A DNA stretch of 64,000 bases, taken from contig NC_060258.1 in assembly GCF_921293095.1 (NCBI RefSeq), positions 1,116,001-1,180,000 on the forward strand, read 5' to 3'. The stretch is from Ischnura elegans. Its lineage: Eukaryota; Arthropoda; Insecta; Odonata; Coenagrionidae. The notes beneath the pieces are model-generated. The model had not been told where the DNA came from. It saw nothing but the letters and a program-made list of their open reading frames with translations, and ran no database searches. A program made the position numbers and the translations under genes. How positions within the stretch are numbered: position 1 is the first letter of the stretch; each line of letters starts with the position of its first letter. Below are positions 1 through 10,369 of this stretch, piece by piece.

Positions 1-178
1 GAAATACTTTGAAGCCGAAGATTTTTTAAGTACATGTTACAACAGAGAAATAAATTCTTTTTCGTATGCTATTTGTTGCATTGAAGTTGATTGATTCGTT
101 TAGACGCTAGAGCTCCTCAAACTAGGGTATCTTGCTTTTTTACAGACAGTACATGAGCTAAAAATGATGCAAGACCCT
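1..178 (+). repeat. Direct repeat, left copy (cut by window edge)
   Basis: This segment matches 3276-3456 in the same orientation with many substitutions. The shared landmarks, in order, are an AGAAATAAAT block, TTTCGTATG, the block around TAGACGCTA, and CTTGCTTTTT followed by ACAGACAGT. The left edge is cut by the window, so the true repeat may be longer. No coding potential or terminal inverted repeat is evident. It may be a duplicated unit or two copies of an unclassified interspersed repeat. Confidence 0.6.
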
Positions 179-1199
179 TTGAGAATAATGGCAATAGAAT
201 ACACGTATCAGGAGGTCACATTCTCTCCAGATCACCCCGTGATTAGGAAGAGGAAAATTCTCGAGCTCCTGAAGGAGAATGAAGAATGTAGCCCGAGAAC
301 GTGCGAATGGAGCATGCTTTCCCCGGAAACGGTAACGAGGAGGCTGATGAAGATAAATAATTCGAATCGATTCCAACACAAATGAGACCTCCACTTCTAC
401 AGAAAAGGGGGAAAACTTGAATGCAGTACAAGAGCAAACATATGCAAAAAAATGTCTGTTCTCGAGCGATTGCAACTTCTCTAATCAAAGTTGAAAATAA
501 GTCTGTTGCTTTGCTCATCCCTGCCTATTTGTAATAGTGCCTCAATTGAAAACCTGGATTTATCATTTTGAGACTGTGTATGGAGAAATTCCAGAGAATA
601 TTCAGAGTATTGGTATATTTTTAGTGAAAAACGTAGTACCTTGGTGTAATGGGCAATCCATCCAGGCATTGTCCAAGTGTTATGTTGCCATATAAAGATG
701 GTCAGTTTTTATTAATACCATATTTTAATACAGAAAAATTAATTAGTTTAACAAATAAATCTACAGAAGAAAGATGCTGATGAAATGTTGTGTCCTAGAA
801 AATAAAGGTGATGGACCTTCAGATAAGATTATTTTTTTCCACTGTTGACCACTGGCCTTGTATTGTCCATTAGCATTGGCTATTCAACTGTTTTTGTTTT
901 CAAACCCAAAACCTATTTGAGCATAAAAATTATATGTGGAACCATTTGGATGATAATGCAGTAGTGGGAGAAGCAGGTGAGTTCTCTATAGGATTAGCTA
1001 ATAATTCTTACGATGGAGGGTTTGCTGTATCTGCACATGCCTCCCCCTAGATCTGCCTACGATGAGAAGTTTCGAATCCACACGAAGTTTCATTTTCGGC
1101 TAATGTTTCAAGCCAATAGTTTTATTAACCTTGCAACACCTCGCATACAGAAATCATCTTTGGAATTAATATGTTATTGTTTCCAAACCCTACCCTGAA
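179..1199. other. No recognisable gene
   Basis: AT-rich DNA. Only short reading frames of up to about 105 codons occur, in overlapping frames and on both strands near 160-520. None carries a family motif that I recognise. Confidence 0.5.
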
Positions 1200-1535
1200 A
1201 CTTGGATAAATCGAGCATCAAGGGACCAGTTAAAAACTTAGAATTATCCAAAAATTCGACTACAAGATATGCTTCATAAAAAATCCAAAAAATAAAATTC
1301 TTCTTTCCAATCAAATTTCACTCACTTATTGCCCTATGCTTCCTTGACAAATCAGTGGGGACACTCTTTTGGACTCCCAAAATATCCTGATTGAGAACAG
1401 CTATGCCTCTGGATGGAAGCCGCACTCTATGAACAGCACTTGTCAATGACACCATCATCTTCCTCATCACCCCTAAACAAATGAGGTGCATATATTCCAA
1501 TGGAAACTCTGTCACCACCTTAATTCCAGGTATCC
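1200..1535 (-). pseudogene. KDZ-like transposase remnant
   Basis: Read on the minus strand, 1535-1318 gives a 66-residue frame containing LEYMHLICLGVMRKMM and later a VPTDLSRKHRAISE-like stretch. From memory, the EYMH-x-CLGVMRK signature is typical of the KDZ-type transposase-like proteins abundant in arthropods. Just downstream on the same strand, in another frame with stops, about 1255-1200 reads as a degraded FLTGPLML, resembling the FLLYTGPxxL motif that follows in the family. The fragment lacks both ends and is frameshifted, so it is a dead relic. The family call rests on motif memory only. Confidence 0.5.
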
Positions 1536-1540
1536 TATAG

Positions 1541-1589
1541 GATTTACCATATGGGATTCAATTCAAATGAGTATCCCATATGGTAAATC
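1541..1589. repeat. Perfect 17-bp inverted repeat (hairpin)
   Basis: The 17 bases at 1541-1557 are the exact reverse complement of 1573-1589. A 15-base loop separates them, and each arm contains CATATG. The arms abut the KDZ-like remnant. It could be the fused ends of a small element, or a chance remnant of a MITE. Confidence 0.8.
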
Positions 1590-3275
1590 GGATTCAATTA
1601 TGATATTTTTTCTAACAAAGTGCAGGGGGACACACTGATGTTCCCTTGCTATTCGCCATGATGCTTTTTAGTGCTGTGCTCTATAGCCCACTTCATCCAT
1701 AAAATTTGTAATATAATCCCTAATGAAAACTAGTGATATATTTTTCAATTTTTTAAGCATGTGATATCAATACATTTTAAGAGTAAAAATGAAAATTATC
1801 GAGCTTAACACATGAAAATTTTAATTAAAATGCGGGTTATTCCATGTCAGTTCAGCCAGGCATGGCACCCACCGACTTAGATTTTAACAAAAGTTTTGTC
1901 ACTGGCTCCTATCACCTATCTAATGACCCATGAAAAACATTTCCTCTCTCACTCTCATAGTTTGCAAGATATGAGGAGTCGAAGTTTGAGATTTTTGCTC
2001 AGAAGTCGCGCTAGTGGAAGTCAATTCCAGATGGCAGGGCACAGGATAAAAATTTATAACTCAGAAATCACAGAATATATTTGAATGAAATTTTGACCCC
2101 TTGTCTATCCAAGTGCATAGCTTCTGTCGTAATGTCTTTTATTCCCCTTGCATTGCTGTGTTAGCCAAAATGATTTCAAAAGTTGTTAATTAACATTACT
2201 TCATATTTTCAGAATTATCATCAAAAGTCAGAGTAGATACTCTTCCAATTTTTTTTAATTGAAGGTTAATATGTGCTCCAATATACTATGAAATAAAAAT
2301 GGTGCTTTGACTTCCACTGTATTTCACGTTATACTTTTTTCTGCCTCCGTGAGAGGGATTTTGGACACGTATTGTAAGATAACAAGTATAAGTACATCCA
2401 TACCTTCATGAGGATATACTTGTGATAATGGTCGGTAAATCTAAGTCCAAACATGTAGTCTAGTGAATGTGGCTCTTGTTCATATATTTTTTAAGAACAA
2501 TACGTGGCTTGTGGCAGCTGAGGGGAAAGAGAGAGTAAATGCCTCAGAAGTTTGAAATGATGCTTTTTCCCTGGAATTTTCCCATTTTTCAAGTGTTTAA
2601 TTTATGGAAAAATGGCATTAACATATATTTACACTCTTACTGTGCATTAGAGGGTAAATGGAAATAGTAATTTAAATAAATTTATTTAAATAATACCCAT
2701 CAATCATAAAACTTACTTTCTAAGAGATGTGAAATGAGTCCGAATGAACTGCTGTTGTACATGTGAAATGGTATTACTTATACATACGCGGCAGTTTTTC
2801 AAAAATTTCCACATTCCCTGATGGCAACTGGAGTATTAAATTTCTGTTTCGCTGGGAGAGATAATGCTGACATTATGTGCTACATTGTTTTCTCCCTGCC
2901 GAAGAGGTGGCATAAGCATATATACTCAGTGGCTGTTGGGCCGTTGTCCAGAATAAATAATGCGGTCTTAACTGGGACTATTTATCTACTAACTATTTAT
3001 CTACTACAACTACTAATACTACGGTACCAATCATTTTGCAAATGAACCACTGGTTTCGAAGTTGGCAGAGGTTTGCGTTGTTCACAACATCTCCGTTAAT
3101 TTTAGTGGTATAACAATTTGTTTTCGGCAAATTTGCTAGTAATGAATGTAGCTTTGTTAGGACAAAATTTTGATTCACAGGATCGTAAACTACGGGAATG
3201 CAAGTCTCTCTAAGTTGGGCAACTTGATTTTACGCACAAAATACGTGTACTTTTGTGAGAAAAAATTGAGTACAG
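1590..3275. other. No recognisable gene
   Basis: AT-rich sequence with reading frames below 75 codons (for example 1896-2084 and 2821-3045 on the plus strand) that show no recognised motif. Confidence 0.5.
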
Positions 3276-3456
3276 GAAACTTTACTGAGCCCAAGATTTT
3301 TCAAAGTACACGATATAACGAAGAAATAAATTTCTTTCGTATGTTTTTTGGTGCATTGAAATTGGTTGCTTTTTTTAGACGCTATAGCTCTTCAAACTCG
3401 GGTATCTTGCTTTTTGTTACAGACAGTAAGTCAGAGGACTGAAAATGTGAAGGGCC
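3276..3456 (+). repeat. Direct repeat, right copy
   Basis: Diverged direct copy of 1-178, about 3.28 kb away. The best-kept part is 3375-3427, with TAGACGCTATAGCTCTTCAA and the ACAGACAGT block. Neither copy has obvious coding content. Confidence 0.6.
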
Positions 3457-3689
3457 TCGCTTAATGATCAACATAAAATTAGTTGTATAAAACCGGAGTT
3501 ATTCTGATTTTATCCATCTCCAAACAATTCTCCTTTTCTTTCTTGAAAAGATCATAACCCTCTTTGCGATTTATAGTGAAAAGGTAGTTCAGTCTCTTCG
3601 ACGCTTTGCTTACTGTGAGGGACGAAAAATCCCAATTTATTTATTAATTACACAATAAAATATACGATGCACATTACGAAAACCCATGA

Positions 3690-3850
3690 TGAAATGAGCC
3701 TTTCCTATGAAATGAGGAGTGTTGCGTTTTTTAAGGATGACAACTCAAGGCTGGAAAATGCTTTGTTCGTGTAATTTTCCAATAAAATGTTTCACAACGA
3801 ATATTTGACCCCTAAATGCCGTGATGCGCACCGAGTACGCAACATACAAA
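3690..3850 (+). repeat. Dispersed repeat, inverted partner near 16.6 kb
   Basis: This stretch aligns with the reverse complement of about 16607-16775. Shared landmarks are ATGAAATGAGG, GTTGCGTTTT, GGCTGGAAAATGCT, AATATTTGACCCCT and GTGATGCGCACCGA. It is an old interspersed repeat of unknown class that ends against the MITE starting at 3854. Confidence 0.6.
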
Positions 3851-3853
3851 TAT

Positions 3854-4355
3854 CGGGGTTCCTACTCAACCGTGAATAAGCCGTGAATTGAGTCTACCGC
3901 GAAAAAACTTCTCAAAATTGATTTTAGATCTACGATTGACGGATCAAAAAAATAAATAGGTCAGTCGCTCGCAGATACTGTCCACGCATATTTATCTGCA
4001 CACGTATATTCGAGGCGCAAATATTGGTCCGTGTGTCATGACGACACACAGACCTTAAGGCTGTGATTGGCCGAAATTTAACCAAAGCGATCATTACCCC
4101 TGGCGAGAAATCAGACACATATTCACTTCCCTGTCACCCTCCATTTTCTCCCTCACAACCTTTAGCCGGCCCTTAATTTTGCTAACGATAGGCGATGCCA
4201 TAAGAGCCCTTTCATTGCTGCGTTTTGCATTCCCGGCGTTTATCACGTTTGCTATATTTTTAGTGTTCGTGCGGCCAGTGATTTTTGACGCAATTTAGAC
4301 CGTGAAAACCTGAAAAAGCCGTGAATTTTATAATTTAGTCTGAGTGGGAACCCTG
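3854..4355. mobile_element. MITE-like element (hAT-type ends)
   Basis: The left end reads CGGGGTTCCTACTCA, and the right end read inward is CAGGGTTCCCACTCA, an imperfect terminal inverted repeat. Both ends are followed within about 35 bases by a CCGTGAATT or TTCACGG block, which extends the similarity. The 502-bp interior has no transposase. C-A-G-G-G-type ends fit hAT MITEs, but I could not find a convincing 8-bp target duplication. Confidence 0.55.
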
Positions 4356-4364
4356 ATATAGAGG

Positions 4365-4700
4365 ATGTTAATCAAGCATCGGAATGTCTCTTCGTCCACA
4401 GCGCATTCAAGTGTGTTTACCAAAGTCGCCACTCGCGTCGCTGACGGAGAAAATTTATCCGAGTTTCACCGGAAAATGGCCTCACACCACGGCGTCAGGA
4501 ACCAGATTGACGTCACACGGGCTTTTCCCAGCATTCATACTTGGCCGTTGCGTTTTCGCGCGCTAGAAAATTTTCACATTTCATTTGATCGCAAAAAATA
4601 GATATTGTCATTTAAAAAACTAAAAGCGTGAAATACGTACTCAAGAAGTAATCTTTCGATTTAGGAAATTAAAATAAAATAGAAAACCACCCTTTATTTA
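4365..4700 (+). repeat. Partial copy of the 56-58 kb foldback repeat
   Basis: From about 4495 to 4695 the sequence follows 56375-56580 and the reverse complement of 57900-58110. Shared blocks are GGAACCAGA, CTTTTCCCA, AAAATAGATAT, GCGTGAAAT, AATCTTTCGATTTAG and GAAAACCACC-like words. The two overlapping plus-strand frames at 4365-4601 are therefore repeat sequence, not genes. Confidence 0.6.
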
Positions 4701-5750
4701 ATTTCAAATCAGGAAATTATCTAAAAAAATACAATGTCACTTTCTTCTCTAATAGTTTCACTCTCTTTACCATTTCCGAGAAAAAGCCATTCGAAAGTTA
4801 GCTGCTAGTGTATTTTCTCCGCTCTTTGAACATTATTGGACGGTTCCATATGCTAATAAGAATACTGTGAAAGGTTGCATCTCATAATAAACGTAATTTC
4901 TCATCTTATAAAATATAATAATGCATTGTGTTTCTATCGTCTATAGTTTTGTGATTTTTTTCCTTGAAACTGGGCAGGAATCTAAAAAGCCACCAAAATA
5001 ACCTTGTCGAATAATCCTTTCATAAAGTAATTCGGTTCTCGCTTTATTAAAAGATAAAGTTACACACTTATTTTTATTTATTTTTTAATACAGAAACTCC
5101 CGATTAACCGGGCTAATGATGAGGAGGAGCGACACGAATGATCGAAAAACACGGACAATACAAACTTTCACTTAAATTTCTTGTAATTTTCATAATTTAC
5201 ACGAATCAAACAATTACAACAAAACAACAATCATAAATGGTAAATGTTAGAGAAGAAAGTACACGAACATTTTCGTATATAACTGGTCTACAATTTTTAT
5301 CTGAGCAATTTTTATTAAAAAACTAACGGTTTGGCCAAATAATGCAAAAAAAACTCATTTTCGTGACTTTTGACCTTGAATAAAATTCTGTGTACACACG
5401 GGATCGATGGGTTCTTTTCAGGATTTTATTAGAATGGTATTCCTAGCGTTTCTGTGAATTTTTAGCTTGTTTGGAATTTATGGAAGGGTCCTTGTCTATT
5501 TTGACCGGGCTAATAATTTTTAGGAATATGTATTGTAGTTTCAACTTGGGCGTAACTGCATGAGGTCAAGGTTGAACAGTTTTCGCAAAAAAGACAACCA
5601 ATTTCTATGTAAGTACCCACTGCCTACTATGAAATGTTCACAGAGGTGTCCTAGTGTTCGTGCAACCTCAATGGCTCAATGTTGTTTTGATTGCATAAAC
5701 ACGAGGATTACAATTTGAAAGTAAAGCTCGTTGCGGATATAAAACTTCCA
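4701..5750. other. No recognisable gene
   Basis: AT-rich sequence without a frame over 60 codons. The word ACCGGGCTAAT occurs near 5108 and again near 5505, which hints at an old repeat. I could not define its ends. Confidence 0.45.
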
Positions 5751-5830
5751 CATCTACATTATACCCTGCGAGCCACCTCTAGGGTGTTTGGCAGGGGGTG
5801 ACCAATCGCCTACATGCAGCATGCAAGAGA
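5751..5830 (-). repeat. LINE 3'-end tail (minus orientation)
   Basis: The block beginning CATCTACATTATACCCTGCG and running through GGGTGTTTGGCAGGGGGTGA is the reverse complement of the 3' end of the LINE fragment at 14060-14820, which finishes in the same box plus a GTAGATG unit. It is therefore a severely 5'-truncated copy of that CR1-like LINE. A second copy lies at 6519-6590. Confidence 0.75.
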
Positions 5831-6019
5831 CATGTACACCGCACGGTCATTGAAATATTACGCATATTAGCAAAATATACATGCATGTTCATGAAAACAA
5901 TACTTACCATTGAGGGGTAGTTCTCGGGTTCCCAGCCGAGTCATAGGTTTTTTTGGAACCCTTGGACCCAGCTAGAAACCTGAGACCTCTTCCTCCAGTC
6001 TATTCACCGGGAAAACCTT

Positions 6020-6440
6020 AGATCCTTCAAAACTTAACAAGGATTAGTAATTTCCATCGCAAGTCCATGCCAGGTTAGAACCAAAGGAAAAAAAATGGGT
6101 TAATGTCGCTCTCGTGGGGACGACCGATGGTCAGTCCCGCTAATGAGGGTTCAACCTCGACTCCGAGCCTAATCCGACCCTTTTCCGAGGGCTCGAGCTC
6201 GCGAGGGAGGGACCCAAAACACCGGGAGGGCCCCCACCCATCTGGGCCACGTGTAGTACATTTTGCATTTTACAATTCTTTTAGTGCTATCAACAATTTA
6301 TTGGCTTTATCGTCTTCTTGATCACTCTAGAAGTACGGGCGTTTTTTGATCGTCTTTCTACGATGATTTTTAAGAATTTTGTCCAATTTGCGATAACAGT
6401 CCCCTTCGGACTTGGCAACGCTGCAGCCATCAACTGTGGG
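6020..6440 (+). repeat. Dispersed repeat family, copy 1
   Basis: From about 6100 to 6440 this is closely related to the reverse complement of 14995-15345. Shared blocks are GTGGGGACGACCGA, GGGAGGGCCCCCACCCATCT, CACGTGTAGTACATTTTGCA and AGTGCTATC. The start (6035-6080) also resembles 10400-10455. Read on the minus strand, 6440-6330 stays open and gives a basic stretch ending KNHRRKTIKKRPYF that is also legible in copy 2. The repeat may derive from coding sequence. Class unknown. Confidence 0.7.
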
Positions 6441-6518
6441 CTGGGTAGTGAAGGTCCTCTCGGACCCAAAGCGCTTGACGCCCGAGAATGACAAACCCTG
6501 TTCTGACCTGGGAATTAG

Positions 6519-6590
6519 AAATACCATGCGAGCCACCTCTAGGGTGTTTGGCAGGGGGTGACCAATCTTCAACATGCAGCATGCAAGATG
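6519..6590 (-). repeat. LINE 3'-end tail (minus orientation), second copy
   Basis: Same box as 5751-5830: CATGCGAGCCACCTCTAGGG, then TTTGGCAGGGGGTGACC, then CATGCAGCATGCAAG. It lacks the CATCTACAT repeat at its outer edge. Together with copy 1 of the dispersed repeat it mirrors the arrangement at 14.7-15.3 kb. Confidence 0.7.
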
Positions 6591-6620
6591 ACCGCTGTAT
6601 TTCACGTCGCAATTTCATAG

Positions 6621-6633
6621 AAATATTCTACTC
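6621..6633 (+). repeat. Target-site duplication, left (13 bp)
   Basis: AAATATTCTACTC here is repeated exactly at 10357-10369, abutting the outer right end of the Penelope-like dimer. This fits a target duplication made when the whole 6634-10356 unit inserted. Confidence 0.75.
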
Positions 6634-6721
6634 TTAGCTTTGAACGTAGGTTTTCGCAGCGAGGGGCATCGTTGATAATGGCTTCCGGGTGCAGCTGCGT
6701 GTTGCGCTTTGTCGTGCAAGC

Positions 6722-6751
6722 TTTCGCGACCGTTGCAGGACGCATCATCAG
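6722..6751 (-). other. Hammerhead-type core words, left arm
   Basis: Mirror of 10277-10306. Read on the minus strand it gives CTGATGA, a six-base-pair stem with one U-U mismatch, and GAAA. The flanking stems do not form convincingly, so this is a partial ribozyme signature only. Confidence 0.35.
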
Positions 6752-6847
6752 GCGATGAATGAAATTACGGAATCGGTGGTCAATTAATATACTCGTCCAC
6801 CTCCCCCGTAGTGGGGAAGGGGGGCGGAGTTGACGTCAGCAGAACTC

Positions 6848-8601
6848 TCACCCCTGTCCTTGAGCGACGAGCGGACTCTTCTTGTCGAGCGAATAACCTT
6901 GTTGGTAACATATTCGTTTTCTTCTCTTTCGGAAAATCGTTTTCCACGTCTGGCTGAGTTTAACGCCGTCCACTCTGTTGAAATTTTGGGGGCATTTTTC
7001 AATTTCAATAGCCTCCCGAATTAGTCGTCGATGATAGAATTTTTCTTGGGCTAACACCTGCGTCTCGTCGATTAAAATTCGATGTCCGTCTTCTGAGTAG
7101 GCATGCTCCGCTATCGCCGACTTGTCCGTGTCACGATGTAATATCGCACGGCTATGTTCTTTGAGACGAGAAGTCACGGAGCGCCCTGTCTGCCCGACGT
7201 AAGATTTCCCGCATGAGCACGGGATTCTATAAACGCCTTCCACGTTGAGGGGATGTAGTCGGTCCTTGGCAGATGGAAACAAGTCGCTCATCTTCTTTAA
7301 TGCTCTGTGGCGCGTCACGATGCCTGCTTTTCTCAGCACACGCGAAATTCTCTCAGACGTTCCAGCGACGTATGGGATGGTGGCATAGGCTACTGGCTTG
7401 TTTTTCTCTCTTCTCTCCGCGCAATCTTCAGGTAGGCGTTTATTCGGAATTCTTGCCTGGCGATGGATGAAGGCTTCCGAATATCCATTCTGTCTGAAGG
7501 CTTCTTTCACGCGATCCTCTTCTTTCTTCAGAGCACCATCGTCAGAAACCACTCTGGCCCTATGAAGTAGTGTTTTCATGACCGATGCTTTCTGTTGAGG
7601 ATGATGGTGGGAGTGCGCGTGGAGGTAACGGTCCGTGTGTGTTGCTTTTCTGTACACCGCGTGTCTCAGCGATCCGTTCATGCCTCTCTGCACCAGTACG
7701 TCTAAAAAGGGTAGTTCTCCATTCATCTCTATCTCCATGGTGAATTGGATGGATGGGTGGATGCTGTTTAGATGATCGGCGAATTCTTTTAGCGTGTCTT
7801 TTCCATGTGGCCATATGACAAATGTGTCGTCGACATATCTAATCCAGCAAGATGGTCGAAGCTTGCTCGAGGCCAAGGCGTCTTCTTCGAAATGCTCCAT
7901 GTATAAGTTGGCAACAACAGGCGAGAGGGGGCTCCCCATAGCTGCTCCATCCTTTTGTTTGTAAAATTCTCCGTCCCAAAGAAAATAGTTGCTCCTCAGG
8001 CAGAAATCCGCGAGTTTCGGAAAATCCGTCGGAAGCCCGAATTTGGTGAGCCTTTTTATGATGTCAACAGACTCTTTTATGGGAACCTTTGTGAATAGTG
8101 AAACAACGTCGAAACTGACGAGGATGTCATTGTCAGCGATTCTCAGTTGTTTCAGAACTTCGATGAATTCTTTCGAATTCTTCACGCAGGATCCCGTCTG
8201 TCCGATGAAGGGTTGGAGGTGGTTGGCGAGATAGCGTGCCAATGCGTAGGTTGGTGACCCAATGCAGCTGACGATAGGACGAAGCGGAACTCCTTCTTTA
8301 TGAATCTTCGGCAGCCCGTAGAGACGAGGAGGTCTGGCGGACGAAGGCAAAATTTGAAATTGTTCTTCGTTAGAAATGGAAGAGCGCTTAATTAGCTCCC
8401 TTACTTCTCGTTCAATTTTAGCAGTCGGGTCCTTCTTCAATTTTTCGTACGTCGGATCCTCCAATAGTGACTTAACCTTGGCCTGGTAATCCTTTCTGTT
8501 GATGACGACTGTGGAATTCCCTTTGTCGGCTCCCAGAATGATGATGTCACGATTGGATTTAAGGTCGTCAAGCGCTCGTCTTTGGTCCCAACCTACCTTT
8601 G
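6848..8601 (-). CDS. Penelope-like RT/GIY-YIG protein, left copy, 5' truncated
   Basis: This is the polyprotein of a Penelope-like retroelement: reverse transcriptase plus GIY-YIG endonuclease, which together nick the target and copy RNA. An open frame of about 584 codons runs up to the dimer junction with no authentic start. The upstream part carries IIILGADKGNSTVVI, the family's ADKG motif. Counting residues from a TTG at 8464: LYGLPKIHK 48-56, palm motif SFDVVSLFT 117-125, GAAMGSPLSP 173-182, catalytic YVDD 210-213, thumb, then GIY-YIG with GVY 410-412, YVG 422-424 and Arg 433. All catalytic motifs look intact. Full-length proteins of the family are usually longer, so the N-terminus is missing. 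It may be stable in sequence only because it is recent. Confidence 0.88.
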
Positions 8602-10180
8602 GACTGCTAAAATTGAACGAGAAGTAAGGGAGCTAATTAAGCGCTCTTCCATTTCTAACGAAGAACAATTTCAAATTTTGCCTTCGTCCGCCAGACCTCC
8701 TCGTCTCTACGGGCTGCCGAAGATTCATAAAGAAGGAGTTCCGCTTCGTCCTATCGTCAGCTGCATTGGGTCACCAACCTACGCATTGGCACGCTATCTC
8801 GCCAACCACCTCCAACCCTTCATCGGACAGACGGGATCCTGCGTGAAGAATTCGAAAGAATTCATCGAAGTTCTGAAACAACTGAGAATCGCTGACAATG
8901 ACATCCTCGTCAGTTTCGACGTTGTTTCACTATTCACAAAGGTTCCCATAAAAGAGTCTGTTGACATCATAAAAAGGCTCACCAAATTCGGGCTTCCGAC
9001 GGATTTTCCGAAACTCGCGGATTTCTGCCTGAGGAGCAACTATTTTCTTTGGGACGGAGAATTTTACAAACAAAAGGATGGAGCAGCTATGGGGAGCCCC
9101 CTCTCGCCTGTTGTTGCCAACTTATACATGGAGCATTTCGAAGAAGACGCCTTGGCCTCGAGCAAGCTTCGACCATCTTGCTGGATTAGATATGTCGACG
9201 ACACATTTGTCATATGGCCACATGGAAAAGACACGCTAAAAGAATTCGCCGATCATCTAAACAGCATCCACCCATCCATCCAATTCACCATGGAGATAGA
9301 GATGAATGGAGAACTACCCTTTTTAGACGTACTGGTGCAGAGAGGCATGAACGGATCGCTGAGACACGCGGTGTACAGAAAAGCAACACACACGGACCGT
9401 TACCTCCACGCGCACTCCCACCATCATCCTCAACAGAAAGCATCGGTCATGAAAACACTACTTCATAGGGCCAGAGTGGTTTCTGACGATGGTGCTCTGA
9501 AGAAAGAAGAGGATCGCGTGAAAGAAGCCTTCAGACAGAATGGATATTCGGAAGCCTTCATCCATCGCCAGGCAAGAATTCCGAATAAACGCCTACCTGA
9601 AGATTGCGCGGAGAGAAGAGAGAAAAACAAGCCAGTAGCCTATGCCACCATCCCATACGTCGCTGGAACGTCTGAGAGAATTTCGCGTGTGCTGAGAAAA
9701 GCAGGCATCGTGACGCGCCACAGAGCATTAAAGAAGATGAGCGACTTGTTTCCATCTGCCAAGGACCGACTACATCCCCTCAACGTGGAAGGCGTTTATA
9801 GAATCCCGTGCTCATGCGGGAAATCTTACGTCGGGCAGACAGGGCGCTCCGTGACTTCTCGTCTCAAAGAACATAGCCGTGCGATATTACATCGTGACAC
9901 GGACAAGTCGGCGATAGCGGAGCATGCCTACTCAGAAGACGGACATCGAATTTTAATCGACGAGACGCAGGTGTTAGCCCAAGAAAAATTCTATCATCGA
10001 CGACTAATTCGGGAGGCTATTGAAATTGAAAAATGCCCCCAAAATTTCAACAGAGTGGACGGCGTTAAACTCAGCCAGACGTGGAAAACGATTTTCCGAA
10101 AGAGAAGAAAACGAATATGTTACCAACAAGGTTATTCGCTCGACAAGAAGAGTCCGCTCGTCGCTCAAGGACAGGGGTGA
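8602..10180 (+). CDS. Penelope-like RT/GIY-YIG protein, right copy, 5' truncated
   Basis: Mirror copy of the left frame, with the same residues from TAKIEREV to the shared C-terminus. It keeps the reverse-transcriptase motifs (PKIHK, SFDVVSLFT, MGSPLSP, YVDD) and the GIY-YIG domain with a CSC near its start. It is shorter than the left copy at the 5' side: the ADKG segment is absent. The frame can be read 20 bases further left, but those residues are antisense sequence of the other copy and not part of the protein. No promoter or start codon of its own is present. It ends with a stop at 10178-10180. The identity of the two copies argues for a recent insertion or an assembly duplication. Confidence 0.87.
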
Positions 10181-10276
10181 GAGTTCTGCTGACGTCAACT
10201 CCGCCCCCCTTCCCCACTACGGGGGAGGTGGACGAGTATATTAATTGACCACCGATTCCGTAATTTCATTCATCGC

Positions 10277-10306
10277 CTGATGATGCGTCCTGCAACGGTC
10301 GCGAAA
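10277..10306 (+). other. Hammerhead-type core words, right arm
   Basis: CTGATGA (10277-10283) is followed by GCGTCC, loop TGCAAC, GGTCGC and GAAA (10303-10306). That is the order of a hammerhead core with stem II (one U-U mismatch), and it lies in the 3' noncoding part of the element. Penelope-like elements are known to carry hammerheads there. I could not build stem I, nor a stem III ending in U-H, so activity is doubtful. Confidence 0.4.
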
Positions 10307-10356
10307 GCTTGCACGACAAAGCGCAACACGCAGCTGCACCCGGAAGCCATTATCAA

Positions 10357-10369
10357 AAATATTCTACTC
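10357..10369 (+). repeat. Target-site duplication, right (13 bp)
   Basis: Exact copy of 6621-6633 (AAATATTCTACTC), directly after the outer end of the right arm. Confidence 0.75.

Larger units (their letters stand above)
6634..10356. mobile_element. Penelope-like element, head-to-head inverted dimer
   Basis: Two copies of one Penelope-like retroelement lie in opposite orientation with their 5' sides together. The arms are 6672-8426 (minus) and 8602-10356 (plus), 1755 bp each. Their coordinates sum to 17028 at both ends, so there is no net length difference, and I saw no mismatch where I compared them. The central 8427-8601 belongs only to the left copy and extends its reverse-transcriptase frame. 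The left copy also has 38 extra 3' bases (6634-6671). A 13-bp direct repeat flanks the unit, so the dimer most likely inserted in one event. Penelope elements are known for tandem and inverted partial arrangements. Both copies lack the start of the usual ORF. Confidence 0.88.

Noticed and set aside
8582..8601. Extra N-terminal residues MVPTYLW on the right Penelope copy
   Set aside because: These codons read antisense sequence of the left copy across the dimer junction and start from TTG. They are not part of the element's protein.
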